Positions 1 through 11,875 of a stretch of DNA of 64,000 nt are shown piece after piece. The stretch's first letter is position 1. Every line of letters begins with the position of its first letter. Made by a program: the position numbers and the translations under genes. This DNA is from Balaenoptera acutorostrata. Lineage: Eukaryota > Chordata > Mammalia > Artiodactyla > Balaenopteridae. The notes under the pieces are model-generated. The model did not search any database and had not been told where the DNA came from. It was given only the letters and a program-made list of their open reading frames with translations. The stretch is taken from NCBI RefSeq assembly GCF_949987535.1, contig NC_080074.1:25131268-25195267 (forward strand). Reading direction: 5' to 3'.

Positions 1-108
1 AAATACTGCTAATTTAACCCAGGTAACAAGATGAAATCATTTGTGCTATAGAAAATGAACCAAAAAACATGACTGACTCCCAAATAGATAGCTAGATAGA
101 TAAATATA

Positions 109-423
109 CAGTCGTCCCTTGGTAACTGTGAGGGATTGGTTTCAGGATTCCCCACCCCCCATACCAAAACCTGCAATGCTCAAGTCCCTCGTATAAAATG
201 GCACAGTATTTGCATATAACTTAGGCGCACCCTCCATATACTTTAAATCATTTCTAGATTACTTATAATGCCTAATACGATGTAAATGCTATGTAAATAA
301 TTGCTAGCATGCAAATTTAAGTTTTGCCTTTTGGAATTCTCTGGAATTTTTTTTCCAAATATTTTCAATCCATGGTTGGTTGACTCCACAGATGTGGAAC
401 CCACGGATACAGAGGGTCAACTG
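109..423 (+). mobile_element. MER2 (Tigger-type DNA transposon), non-autonomous
   Basis: Terminal inverted ends CAGTCGTCCCTTGG and GAGGGTCAACTG, flanked on both sides by TA, as expected for Tc1/mariner-Tigger elements. Internal landmarks are CTCAAGTCCCTCGTATAAAATGG and ATACTTTAAATCATTTCTAG. No transposase is encoded. Confidence 0.85.
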
Positions 424-617
424 TAGATGTATAGGCATACACACACGTATCCGATTGTCTACTGAACGTCCCTCTTAGGATTTTCTGTAGATAACTTAAC
501 ACTTACCTCATTACGATAAATTATAACACTGTAGCAGTCATATTAAGAAAAAAGCAGCAACATTTTAGGGGTATACATTGAAGTAATGTATGCATTATAT
601 GTAAATATGTCTGCCTA

Positions 618-922
618 GGGCTTCCCTGGTGGCACAGTGCTTGAGAATCTGCCTGCCAATGCAGGGGACACGGGTTCGAGCCCTGGTCTGGGAAGATCCC
701 ACATGCCGCGGAGCAACTGGGCCCGTGAGCCACAATTACTGAGCCTGCGCGTCTGGAGCCTATGCTCCGCAACAAGAGAGGCCGCGACAGTGAGAGGCCT
801 GCGCACCGCGATGAAGAGTGGCCCCCGCTTGCCGCAGCTGGAGAGGGCCCTCACACAGAAACGAAGACCCCACCCAGCCATAAATAAATAAATAAATAAA
901 AATTTTAAAAAAAATTAAAAAA
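618..922 (+). mobile_element. CHR-type SINE (tRNA-derived)
   Basis: Begins GGGCTTCCCTGGTGGCACAG, carries a pol III box B (GGTTCGAGCCC) and ends in TAAA repeats and A-rich sequence. Flanked by the duplication AAATATGTCTGCCTA (603-617, 923-937). Confidence 0.93.
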
Positions 923-937
923 AAATATGTCTGCCTA

Positions 938-1779
938 TGCAAGTAGTTTTCAAGACATAACTATTCCGCAGTTTCCTTTAGGTCCTCTGAATTTGAATCC
1001 CACCAGCATGTATCGTGTCTGCCAGTCTCACTCCTTACACATACGGTCTCTCCCAGGGAATTGACTTGTTGCTTCCTCCTATTTCCTTTATTGCTGGCCC
1101 TTGGATGAGGGTCCAAGCATCTGCCCCAAGCAAGATCACCCAGGGGTTCCCAGATCACCACAAAAACCAAAGCAGAGACAATAAGAGCTCACTCTGATTT
1201 AAATATAAAATATTCATTTTCAACGATGCTTCAGTCATGCAATTTACAAATACAAATTAAGCAAGCCAGGTAAAACTCTCTCCCAAAGTCAAAAAAGACT
1301 AGACAAAATAGAGGAACATTCTCTCCTCACAAAAATCAGAAGAAATGTGAACTCATGCTTAACTCTTTGGTATAAAGTATATAAATCAAAATATCCAAAT
1401 AAAACATGAAGAGAGGCCATTGTGACTAAGACTATTAACTAGAAATTATAAGCTCAGACCCAAAAGTCTAAGAGATAGTGTCTGATCAGTGTGTCTACTG
1501 AGACTGTCCATGATAACACAAAGTCAAAATTCCACAGTAAAAACCTACTCCAAGACCACGCTCCCCTCCCCGTCATGACACCCACCCTTCTTCCATTTCA
1601 GACAAAGGAAACCTTGTGTATGTCTGATGTTAGCTCTAATCAGCCTTAACAAAGAAGTCTGCAGTACCAGAGACTTGTAAATACCTTTTTTGGAAGCATT
1701 CCCTAGATTTTAGGAATGTAGCCTTCAAAAGGACCTTCAAAAGGTTAAAAACGGCTTTGAATCAAATTGGCAGGCTTAC
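938..1779. other. Intron 3' of E17, no feature seen
   Basis: Unique-looking AT-rich intron sequence. I looked on the minus strand for the next CFAP54 exon and found none with matching phase and splice sites. Confidence 0.6.
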
Positions 1780-1902
1780 CTTCATTCTTCCAGTAGCTTT
1801 ACAGCCAGTGGGTACTGAAGAAGGCATGTTTTTTCCATAAAAAATCTGGGATATCTCATGAAAGGCTTCGGAAAAGAATCCTAAATCTATAAGGACTTCT
1901 AT
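1780..1902 (-). CDS. CFAP54: CFAP54 exon E17, 123 bp
   Basis: The last exon inside the window: phase 0-0, 41 codons, IEVLIDLGFFSEAFHEIS to CKATGRMK. The acceptor is CTTTAAAG after an uninterrupted T/C run; another AG lies four bases further in but would break frame. Donor GTAAGC. No further exon is visible below 1780, so the coding region continues beyond position 1. Confidence 0.87.
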
Positions 1903-2639
1903 CTTTAAAGAAAAGAAAAAAAAAAGAGATTCTAAATTAAACCATTTGTTTTACTTACAAAATTAAAATTTTAGAGAAAAATCATCAACTTGCCGAGATC
2001 CAAAATTTCTGCTTCATATTGGTAACGTGTTATAAGTCAATGTTTAGACAACACAGTGGTAGAGATGCATGCGTCTGTGTGTAAGCCAGTTCACATGTGC
2101 AGGGGACCAAGAAGCTAGTAAATCACATCAAGCGACTTTTCAAAACAATGGCCGTTCATGAGATGTGGCTTACTTTATCAGACGCAAACACATTTTAAAA
2201 AATAGGATAGACACAGAAGAGTTTTAAAAAATTGAATTCATCCTTTTGTTCCCATGGTCAAGTATGGTTTAAAAGAAAGACAAAACAAAAACACTCCTGA
2301 TTTCTCTAACACTCTGAGGAATGTCAAACAAACCAGGAGATGAATTCCACAATGCATCAACTGTTCATTTTCTTATCCACAATGAATGGACACTGTCGAT
2401 TTTACAGACATGTATTTAACAACATTAGTCAATTGGTAACTATATATTGTACATGGCTTATTTTGAATATAATCCAGCAAGACTTTCAATTAGGAAATTA
2501 CAAGAAGAAATCAAATCATCAAATGCATGCGTTCATTCAGCATGTATATTGAGCTCCTCTTCTGCACCAAGCCCTCTTGGAGGTTACCTCCATTGGGATA
2601 TACGGTTAGCTAAATTTAAGTGATACATGAAGATATACA

Positions 2640-3060
2640 CAGTATGAAAAGAGATAAAAGGTACTGACAAAATACTATTTTTGAAACTGTGGTCAGGAGG
2701 GACTTCTCTGAGGAGAAAACCTTCAAGAGAAGATTTGGGAATGATATGATGGAGGGAGACGTGAAAACTGCTGAGGGGACCTTGACTACAAAGGTCACGT
2801 GGTGCCAGGAGCAATCCTGGGGTCTTGGTGTGTTCAGGGAACAGCCTGTGTGGCAGGAGCGTAGGGAGAGAGGAGAAGAGGGTTGGGAGGTAGGTGCGAA
2901 TGGTGGCCTGTGGACCAGAGTGGAGACTTGGGATTTGATTCTCTGCATGATAAGTGATTGGAGAGTTTTGAACAGGGCAGGGCCTGTACCTTACTTATGT
3001 TTTGAAAACATCTAGCGACTTTACAGAGAACAGAGATGGGTAAATTGTGGAAGCAGGGAG
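2640..3060 (+). repeat. Ancient LINE-type dispersed repeat
   Basis: TGTGGTCAGGAGGGACTTCTC, GTGTTCAGGGAACAGCCTG and GGAAGCAGGGAGTGCAG belong to the same old mammalian family as the segments at 34066, 43876 and 45440. Family name not assigned. Confidence 0.5.
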
Positions 3061-5879
3061 TGCAGTACAAACTTGGATGAAGAGGATATATATCTAAAAC
3101 ACAGAAAAAGAAAATCCAATTTATCCTCAACATCATACTCATCTTACTCTCTCTTTTCCTTTAACTACTATCTTAGGAATCTCAAGAGTGTACCAATTTT
3201 AAAGAAATAAAAAGAAGGTAAGTTAGAAGGAAACAGGATGTGACAATAACATGAAAATAAAACATAGGAAGTCAGGAGAATATTTTTAATGATGAAGAGA
3301 AAAGAGCTTGTCTATTGAGTTGCATACTTTGGCTCTTGCCTAAGACACCTTGGGCTCTAACGTCCCTGGTGCCACATAATATCAAAGTAGGCATTAGGGA
3401 GTCACTGGAGCTCTTTGCCCCTTGGAGGAAACAGTTCCCCATATCTGTGTAAGGTTAGTTTCCTCTGTGCTTGACTGTGAGATTGCTGTACCTGGCCACC
3501 TGTTCAGGCTACCTCTGGTTCAGTTTATCAAACCAATCTGACCATATGAAAAAGCTGTGGTGATAATAATGGACATGTATTTTCAGAAACAACGAACACC
3601 GTGAACACAAACAAGCCAGATGGGAAAAAGAACCGCTCATAAATCAACCCTTCAGTCATACAAATACAGAACCATCAGTACCCTTCCCAGGAATGCCGGA
3701 TATGTTGAGAGTAATAAATCTTTCAGGATGCTGGCAGTTCTAAAGTGAAGCCAGACCAGTTGATCATAAAGAGGCCTTAAAGCTTCCCCTGGAAGACACT
3801 AGTGCATCTGTAGAGACTTAACAGTGTGACCTACTGCTCTTTGATTTGTCAGAAAGCATCATTGTTTGCGATTTCCTGATTACGACTTTTCTCTCTTCCC
3901 ACTCACTGACCCCAGTTTAGTTCGGGAAGGTCAGGTAAACTCTGCCTATGGGGGCTATCATTCCTTCCTCTGTATGTTGCACTAATTGCCCATTTTCAGT
4001 GCTTCTGCCAACACCCTAGTTGCGTTTCCAGTCCTACTATGCTGATAAGATCCCACTCCCATCTCACTCTGTTCCTGACACGCCTACCAGATACATCTGA
4101 TCACGTCCTTCTCCTGATCAAAGCTGTGCCATGAATTCCCCCTCCCAACCCAAGGCTACAGAAGACAGTCCATAGTTCTTCACTGGCTTTTAAGCTACTC
4201 TAGTACAAAAGCAGTTGCCAAGGGCTAACAATCAATAAAAAATAGTCATTTAATCAAAAACTTTGCTCCAGGTTCTTTCAGTGCCTCTCTGGACTGCCTT
4301 CTGACATGTTACTAGTTGTCACTGCATCCCTTCCATGCTTCTTGCCTCCTGTGACATCAGCATAAAACTGTCACCCAATTCTGACACCACAACCTCCTCC
4401 TTTCTCTCACTGCTCAGCCTCCATATTACATCTCAGCTTGGAATTCAAGACTGGGCCCCTGGTCTCCTCCACATCACAGACCTCTGGTGTCCTCATGTCA
4501 TCTACTCCAAACTGCCTGCTCAAGAGCTCCACTCCAGTCTAACCCAACCACCTCTGCCCCCTAAACAAGTCAATACTTCCTCACTTCCACACCTTTCACA
4601 CTACTGTCTGCTGAGAATGTTCCCTTCTTCCTCTCTCCTACTCAGTTCTATTTTTTTCAAGCTGAAATCTTACCTACTTGGTAAAACCTAGAGACCCAGA
4701 GCCATTTTTCCCTCTTTCAGACTCCTGGAAATAGTGTTCATCACACTCATTTGGAAATGATCAAGTGGGAGGTACACACATTATTCTCTTGTGTGTATGT
4801 CCCATCTCTCTTCCCTATTTTCACTTCTTTACAAAAGCAAAGACCATGGGTTACATTTCTTTGATTAGAGTTACTAACACGGTGCCTTTATATAGGAGAT
4901 ACTTGATAAATGTTGTTTCAAAGATAAAGCAATAAACATTTACCAAGTATCTTCTCGGTGAGTTCCCACCAAACACCAAGGAGAGTGTGGACAGTAGGCA
5001 CTTGATATATGTCTAAAGATTTTAAATCCAATTCAACAATTAATTACTGAATATCAAGTATATAAATTTATTACATAGGGAACCAAAAGATGCATAAGAT
5101 ACAGGCCTTAGCCTCGAGAATTTTGCAGTCTTGAAGAGAGCACTGTTTTAAAAACAGAGAAAAGTTGTATGCAGCTTTTTAAAAACTGTTATTAGAATTC
5201 ACAAGCCAGAGAACTGTTAAGAGTTCAGTAACTCGGAAAGGGTGAACCAGAATTCATGGCTGATTACAAATTATTTATTCCCAGGTTAAAATGTATTATC
5301 TTAAGAGCATCACAATTCCTATTAGGGAAGGTGTTATCTTTATTTAGAAATAGAATGCAATGGACAATTTGGGTCTGAAAACAAGGCCCACAGGCAGGGT
5401 CTTGATGGAGAGAGCAGTTCAAAGGGAAGTCTTATTTTCCCTTATTAGAAAATGTGAAGGATCGGGGAAGAAGGGTATTTCCAAAAAAGGAGAAGGAGGG
5501 CTAAGCTAGGGGAGTGTGGGAGCCCACTCACCCGCAACTGCAAGAGCCAACAAGGCACATCTTGTCGAAGCCCCACATTCAGTAACGCCCAGTTGGTAGG
5601 CTGAAGTCAGCTGCAGTGGGAGTATTTATACCATGGAAACTGGAAATGTTACAAATCAAGGCTTCTTTTTTAGAGTGAGTTGTGAAATATTTACCAGCAC
5701 ACGGCTGACGAAGCCATGGGATAGGAGGCAAAAGAGTGGGATAATGGGCAAGAAATATTTTAAACTCAGAGATGCTAAATATTCTATTTTAAGTTGCTGG
5801 TTTTACCTCAACTAAAATTTCCTTATGTTCCCAATTTTCAGTAAAGTCCAATATAGAAATAAAGACCTTGGGTGGATGT

Positions 5880-5927
5880 AGTGTGTGTGTTTATGTGTGA
5901 GTGTGTGTGTGTGTGTGTGTGTGTAAA
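5880..5927. repeat. (TG)n microsatellite
   Basis: GTGTGTGTGTTTATGTGTGAG followed by eleven or so uninterrupted TG units. Confidence 0.9.
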
Positions 5928-6606
5928 ATATGGAATAGGGTTGAATTTCATATTAGAGATGAAGAAGTGCAGAACAGGGAGCAAATCTGCTGGCTGCTGA
6001 AAGGATCCATGTACAAAACAAATTCAACGACAGTGGGAGCCTGCGACCATGGGTGATCAGGAAAAGGGGCAGAGAAAACAAGATGCTTGATGTTCCCCAC
6101 TCCACATGGGGTTCAAGCCAACTGCACATGAATTTTGAAGGCAGAGAGCCTCCTGACCTCTGGGTTACAGAATTAATTGTAATTTAGTGCCTGTGTGTTT
6201 TATCACCTCAACTGTCTGTGCAATAAAAAAAAACCTCCTGTATACCATGATATACATAAAGATCCTTAGCAAAAAAACTCCCAGAAACTTTGGAAAATGA
6301 CTCATTAGTCTCCATGAGGAAACCAATCTTTCAGAAGTGGTGATTTCTAGGCTGAATGGTGTCGGGTGAGCCTTGTTACCAGGGGTAGCTGTTCCTCACT
6401 TTACTGTGGCCCAAGAATAAAATGATCTAAGCCTTTCTACATGGCTCTTTCCCATACTTTATTAAAATGTTGGGCAAGTTTTTTTTAATATCAGTACAAC
6501 ACCATATATTATTATCAGCTTATGATGATAATAATAAAAAAGTAATTCATGACAATATCTTTAATAGTTCAAGAATATCAAATGTCTTAAAAAGCTTGAA
6601 ACATAC

Positions 6607-6693
6607 CTTGAGGATTCTTGCTTCTAGATTTCTGACTAGGTCTTGGCAAATTTCAGAAACAAAATATTGGTACAATGCAAGAAGAGGCAGAAT
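6607..6693 (-). CDS. CFAP54: CFAP54 exon E16, 87 bp
   Basis: Symmetrical phase 0-0 exon of 29 codons: ILPLLALYQYFVSEICQ to LEARILK. Acceptor TTGGTAG after a T-rich tract, donor GTATGT. It joins in frame with E15 and E17. Confidence 0.86.
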
Positions 6694-7131
6694 CTACCAA
6701 CAGAAAAACACTCTTTGTTTTGAAACGTATTTTATCAAGTTAATAATCTAATAATACAATTTAGCCAAATACTGATGTAAGAGATGTTATGCAAAATTGT
6801 GATTGATTTTTCCATATTAGAAGACTGTACTGTTTGGTATAAGTGAAATGATCTGCCTAACATGTGTTTCATAATTTTATCAGAATTTTAAAGTGCTATC
6901 AGTGACTTACAGTTCCAAGTAGATGCTACTTGATACCCAAAACCTAGGTTTCACATTTCCTTAAGCATGGAAAAATAAAAATCCAGTTAATCACCTTCCT
7001 TGATAAAACATTATTTCAACATATACGTATGAATTACTGAGGCCTGTGGAAACATTCTAGCAAATGAGCTATCAAATAAATGCAAAATTTAAAGCAAAGG
7101 AACTCACATCCATGTCCCCTAATAGCTTCTA

Positions 7132-7764
7132 CTTATTCATCTCAATGTCAGCTATTTGTCTTCAACTGGAATATCTCCATCATCAAAAAATATTTACAGG
7201 GGCTTCCCTGGTGGCGCAGTGGTTGAGAATCTGCCTGCCAATTCAGGGGACACGGGTTCGAGCCCTGGTCTGGGAAGATCCCACATGCCGCGGAGCAACT
7301 ACGCCCGTGAGCCACAACTACTGAGCCTGCGCGTCGGGAGCCTGTGCTCCGCAACAGGAGAGGCTGCGACAGTGAGAGGCCCGCGCACCGCAATGAAGAG
7401 TGGCCCCCACTCGCCACAACTAGAGGAAGCCCTCGCACAGAAACGAAGACCCAACACAGCTATAAATAAATAAATAATTAAAAAAAAAAAAAAAAATTTA
7501 CAACAGGCCTGTTATATGTCAGACACTGTTGAATGAGAAAAAAATCTAAGTCCTTGCCTTTACAGAGCATATATTCTACTGATTAAAATGCAAGCTTACT
7601 CTTATTCGTCTCAATGTCAGCTATTTGTCTTCAACTGGAATATCTCCATCATCAAAAAATATTTACAACAGGCCTGTTATATGTCAGACACTGTTGAATG
7701 AGAAAAAATCTAAGTCCTTGCCTTCATAGAGCATATATTCTACTGATTAAAACGCACGCTTACT
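7132..7764 (+). repeat. Tandem duplication, ~165-bp unit, SINE in copy 1 only
   Basis: Copy 1 (7132-7600) and copy 2 (7601-7764) both run from CTTATTC[AG]TCTCAATGTCAG through CAACAGGCCTGTTATATGTC to AAGTCCTTGCCTT and GCTTACT. They differ at a handful of bases. Copy 1 is lengthened by the CHR SINE at 7199. Copy 2 keeps the uninterrupted site. Confidence 0.92.
7199..7491 (+). mobile_element. CHR-type SINE inside a tandem duplicate
   Basis: A long CHR SINE with box B GGTTCGAGCCC and an A-rich tail. It sits in the first copy of the duplication at 7132-7764 and is absent from the second copy. The flanking target AAATATTTACA is still visible on the left; on the right it has merged with the A-tail. 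Confidence 0.92.
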
Positions 7765-9287
7765 CTTCATATAACATTTTTATTTTCCTAAAATTAACCC
7801 CAAGGTTCAAGTCTTCTTGAAGTCCCATGGATAGATGTGAAAGCTTACAGACTATCAATTTTTCAATTGACCAAACCAGTATCCAGCTAAAGGCAGGTGT
7901 TGAGGGACAGTTTTGCCTAGACTTCTGAATGCTCCTGATCTCAACTTAAAACTGAAGCTCAGTCCCTACAACTGGGTCCTGCTCCATCAAAGGCAGATGC
8001 AGCAAGAAAGGGGACTGGGATCCTTATTATTTAGCAAATTATTTCCCATGATCCCACAGCAATGGGTCCCCTAGCGAATTTTATATGTTACAGCTGTCTC
8101 CTTAGCCACTGGGCTCCTTCTGGAAGGTAGTGTAATAGAAAATGGAAACTGTTTACATCTTGCAAGTTTAGCTAAGGAATCTCATTGTCAGTCAACTGGC
8201 GGCTGCTAAGAACAACAGCTTTTAAAAAGGACTAAACTGGTCTTAAATGATTTCAAACATAACACAATACATTTTTCTACAGTGATGCTCTACAAACATA
8301 ACACAATACTTTTTTCTGTAATTAATGCAGCACAAAACGAGTTGGCTATTACCTTTGAGATTGTTTCTTTTCTTTAGTGACAAATAAAAACATACCATTT
8401 TATTGCTGCCAATTGCTCAATTATTCAGAAAAATGTTCTCAATTTCTTAAGCTTCAGAGAAAAAAATCTCATTTCTTTTCCAGGGCAGGGATATGTATTA
8501 TATATGAATATGACTAGGCAGCTAAAGGTTACCCAGGGGATAAAACTATTTTCTAAATCCAGAAATGAATCACCTTAACAAGAGAGGAGCACCATTTTGT
8601 TATTTTTTTCTAATAAACAATTTTTTGCCAAATCTGCCAAGTGTTAAAAGCATGTATCAACCTCTTCACTTTAACACATGACATTATAATTTAACAACTA
8701 ATATCAGGGGGCAATAAATCTTTTCAATATAAGGAGAGAGTGAATTTAGAACAAGAGAAAACAATATATGAGAAAAAAGAAAGTAAGTAGGAAAATTATA
8801 GAGGAAAGGGAAAGAAGCAGAAAAAGAGAAAGAACATATATTAACCAAGCAAACAGTGGGGGAAAAGAGATACAGAAGTAGAGGAAACAGCACAGAGGAA
8901 GAAAAAAGGACAAATAAGAAAAAGGAGGAAAATATAAAATAACCAACAGAACACCCTAATTTATGTTTAAAATGCAATCAACTTCAAATTTATGAGATAC
9001 ATACTGTGGCTTATTTCCCTAAAGGAAAAGAGAGTTGTATTGGTTTTTTTTTTTAATTTCCTAGGATATTAAGAAGTGTCTGTCTTTAATTTCACAGTTA
9101 GGATCTGTTTTTCACTTAGATGTGCCCTTAACACAGAAAAGACAAGACACAAAGATAAGTTTATCTCAATAAAGAAATACTCCCAGAGTTTCGATATTGA
9201 TATGACCTGCATGACTTAATGCAGTGAAGTTATAAGTGCACTAGATTCCTGTGTTTGAGACCAGTGCAACATTCTAGTCAATTTCAC
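7765..9287. other. Intron E15-E16, unique part
   Basis: No gene or recent repeat apart from the purine tract at 8729. A short near-duplicate (ACATAACACAATAC followed by TTTTTCT) occurs twice at about 8258 and 8297. Confidence 0.55.
8729..8942. repeat. Purine-rich low-complexity tract
   Basis: About 210 bp almost all A and G on the plus strand, with only scattered C/T. In the CFAP54 transcript it is a long C/U tract, about 1.4 kb upstream of the CHR SINE side of E15's intron. No repeated unit is evident. The open frames on the minus strand come only from this bias. Confidence 0.75.
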
Positions 9288-9300
9288 CAAATGTCTTTTT

Positions 9301-9309
9301 TTTTTTACC

Positions 9310-9341
<32 letters not shown>

Positions 9342-9643
9342 TGAGGATCTTGAATCAGATGCGTATGTTTTGATTGATTGATTGATTGATTGATTTTGGC
9401 TGTGTTGCGTCTTCGTTTCTGTGCGAGGGCTTTCTCCAGTTGTGGCAAGCGGGGGCCACTCTTCATCGCGATGCGCGGGCCTCTCTCGTTGCGGAGCACA
9501 GGCTCCAAACGTGCAGGCTCAGCAGTTGTGGCTCACGGGCCCAGCCGCTCCGCGGCATGTGGGATCTTCCCAGGCCAGGGCTCGAACCCGTGTCCCCTGC
9601 ATTAGCAGGCAGACTCTCAACCACTGCGCCACCAGGGAAGCCC
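9301..9643 (-). mobile_element. CHR-type SINE
   Basis: Reverse orientation, with a long T tract and five GATT units at the tail end and CACCAGGGAAGCCC at the head. Duplication CCAAATGTCTTTT at 9288-9300 and 9644-9656. It lies about 280 bp beyond the E15 donor. Confidence 0.92.
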
Positions 9644-9924
9644 CCAAATGTCTTTTAAAAAAGGTAAAATAATAGAGTAAAATAAGAGAACAAAATCAAA
9701 TAGGCATGGCTACTGTACCCAAAAGGCAACGCAAACAGTGATGTCAAAGAAAGAACATTAATTAATATATTTCATTTTGAAGTACAGATCTGAATCCCAA
9801 AAATAGAGTTTAAAAGTTAAATAAGAACTGACCCAAAGAACGTTAGTAAAACTTGAAAAGTATAAGGTAAGTGGGGTAAGATACCACAGTGAATTAAGAT
9901 TTGTCGATTTTACAAATCACTTAC

Positions 9925-10107
9925 TATTAGATTTTGCTTAGCAAAGTGCAGTTCGCGGATTACGTAATACAGACTTGCAACTACAGAGCAGATGTCAGCC
10001 CGGTATCTGTCCGAGAAGAGCTCGATGCCGGGAAGAAGCTGAGTGATTTCATACTGAGCATAGCAACGTTCAGCTTTAGGGTGTGCAAGTGTGGTTCTAA
10101 GCAAACC
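9925..10107 (-). CDS. CFAP54: CFAP54 exon E15, 183 bp
   Basis: Symmetrical phase 0-0 exon of 61 codons, GLLRTTLAHPKAERCYAQ to ELHFAKQNLI, including ITQLLPGIELFSDRY. Acceptor TTTACAG, donor GTAAGT. The base composition (four CpGs in a short stretch) contrasts with the AT-rich flanks. Recognised as CFAP54. Confidence 0.9.
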
Positions 10108-10375
10108 CTGTAAATGAAAAAGGTGAAATGAAGAGCTGGAACTTGCATCTGCAACAACGAGAGAGAAAGATAAGTACATGTATTATTTCCCCAAGTGCTT
10201 TGCGTATGCCTAGCACACTGTATCCTGTAATAAATGATACTTATCAATATCTTCATGACCACAGGTTCCAAATGCTTTTACCACTCAAGATGGGCCTTTT
10301 AAATTCCATGGTAGTTGAATACTTATCATTTTAAGAAGAAATTATTATATTGTTATCATTTGTTGAGGGTCAATT

Positions 10376-11875
10376 TTGTGTTGGGCACTCTTGGTAAATT
10401 CTTTGTAAATATTATCTCATTTAATCCTCACTTAACCTACCCCTAGAAGGAAGGATTATTATCTCACAAGTGATATAACTGAGGTTTAAACAATTAATTT
10501 CTCTGAGGTCACATAGCTAATGATGGCAAAAAGAAGATTCAAAGTCATGTCTATGTAACTCAAAAATCTATGTTCTTAAAAAAAGCATGGTGGTCAAAAT
10601 GTTTGGAAAATAGTGGTTTAAAAGTTTAACAGATCTATTATTTATTACAGGACTTCCCAGAGGTCTTAATAAGCTCATATGTGCTATCACTCTTTAGGAG
10701 AACCATCTAGTACGAACTGTTTTCCAAATGTATTTGACTAGGGTTTTTTTGTTTGTTTCTTTTTGATAACTATATATTAACATCTTAGAAAAACCAGTAT
10801 GTTTCCATGAAATAGACTTTAAAGAATGCTAGTCTAGGCTATATAGCAATAGGTATGACATATATTAATTGATTTCTATACTGGAGGACCAAGACACTGT
10901 CAGAAGTTTCTGGCAGCCAAGCTAAAAGTTCTTAAGTCAACCCAGAGAAAGCTTGATAAGAACATCAACCCCACCAGGGAGCATGTCTGACAAGTCTTTC
11001 AAGCTCAGGAACCAGTGTGTCTGAGGAGGGTCCTGTGAACTCCAGGCCCACCTGGGCAAATAACCTCCTCCTGCCTTGCTCTGCCCTGTTCAGTGTTGAA
11101 GGCTGGGCTTCCTTGGTTCTCAGAGTATATTCTAGTGCTCTTACTGGCACAAAATTTCTTCTCTGCATTCTAGTCTTTATGGCACTAACACTGACTGCTT
11201 GCCTAGTTCCTGTCAGACCCCCTCTCCCTAGGGACTGAAGATGATGAAATGATAAAGTACGATGAGTAAATGAAATCACATATGTCTTAAGAGGCAACTT
11301 AAATTACATATGTAAAGCATTCAACATACTGTCATATGGCATACACTCGGCGAATGTTAGTTCCCAAATGGGCATCGAAAACCTCCTTAACAAAATCTAC
11401 CAGCCATTCCATGCTTTTACTTTTCATTTTGCACATTTTGATGTTATTTGGAATTTTTTTAAACACAAACATGCATTTCCCTTATTTTAAAATTAAAATA
11501 ACTAAATAAGCCAGTTACGAAAGGACCAAGATTTTATGATTCCACTTATATGAGGTCCCTAGAGTAGTCAAATTCAGACAGAAAGTAGAATGGTGGTTTC
11601 CAGGGGATGAGGGGAGAAGGGGAATGAGGAGTTATTGTTTAATGGGTAAGGAGTTTCAGTTTGAGAAGATAAAAGATTTCTGGAGATCAACAGTGTTGAC
11701 AGTTGCACCAACACGTAAATGTACTTAATGTCACTGAACTGTATACTTAAAAATGGTTAAGATAGTAAATTTTGTATTACGTGTATTTTACCACAATTTA
11801 AAAAATTTTCATTAAAATTTTAAAAAAATTAAAAAAAAAAATCTATGTTCTTTCCACTATACCAACCTATAAGTA
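10376..11875 (-). repeat. MIR SINE, split in two
   Basis: The left half is 10376-10577 (TTATCTCATTTAATCCTCAC, then GAGGTCACATAGCTAATGATGG); the right half is 11837-11875 (TTCTTTCCACTATACCAACCT). Together they give a normal MIR in reverse orientation, interrupted by the insertion at 10578-11836. Confidence 0.78.
10578..11836 (+). mobile_element. Retrotransposed insertion splitting a MIR; L1 3' end plus unidentified 5' part
   Basis: A 1.26-kb insertion bounded by a perfect 16-bp duplication (AAAAATCTATGTTCTT at 10562-10577 and 11837-11852). The right part, from about 11500, is an old L1 3' end (TATGATTCCACTTATATGAGG, then CACTGAACTGTATACTTAAAAATGG) with an A-rich tail. The left 920 bp does not read as L1 ORF2 on either strand and I could not identify it. 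The flanks join into one continuous MIR when the insert is removed. Confidence 0.8.

Larger units (their letters stand above)
1903..6606. other. Intron E16-E17
   Basis: 4.7 kb holding the ancient repeat at 2640, L2-like pyrimidine-rich sequence at about 4020-4900 and the TG repeat at 5880. The rest (about 3100-4000 and 4930-6600) shows nothing I can name. Confidence 0.55.

Noticed and set aside
650..690. tRNA gene suggested by box A/B-like sequence in the SINEs
   Set aside because: No cloverleaf with acceptor stem; the element has a SINE body, A-tail and target duplications.
961..1170. Minus-strand frame considered as the exon after E17
   Set aside because: No acceptor/donor pair in phase 0 and no resemblance to CFAP54.
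2689..3015. 108-codon plus-strand frame
   Set aside because: Lies in an ancient dispersed repeat; no protein resemblance.
7132..7764. Repeats with spacers resembling a small CRISPR array
   Set aside because: Only two units of a tandem duplication in a mammalian intron.
8684..8977. Minus-strand frame rich in Phe, Leu and Ser that looks like membrane segments
   Set aside because: Produced by the purine-rich tract; low complexity, no start context or splice sites.
9386..9658. Open frames in all CHR SINEs (also at 637, 7148, 14641, 18808, 25220)
   Set aside because: Same frames recur in each SINE copy because the GC-rich tRNA-derived body lacks stops; no coding role.
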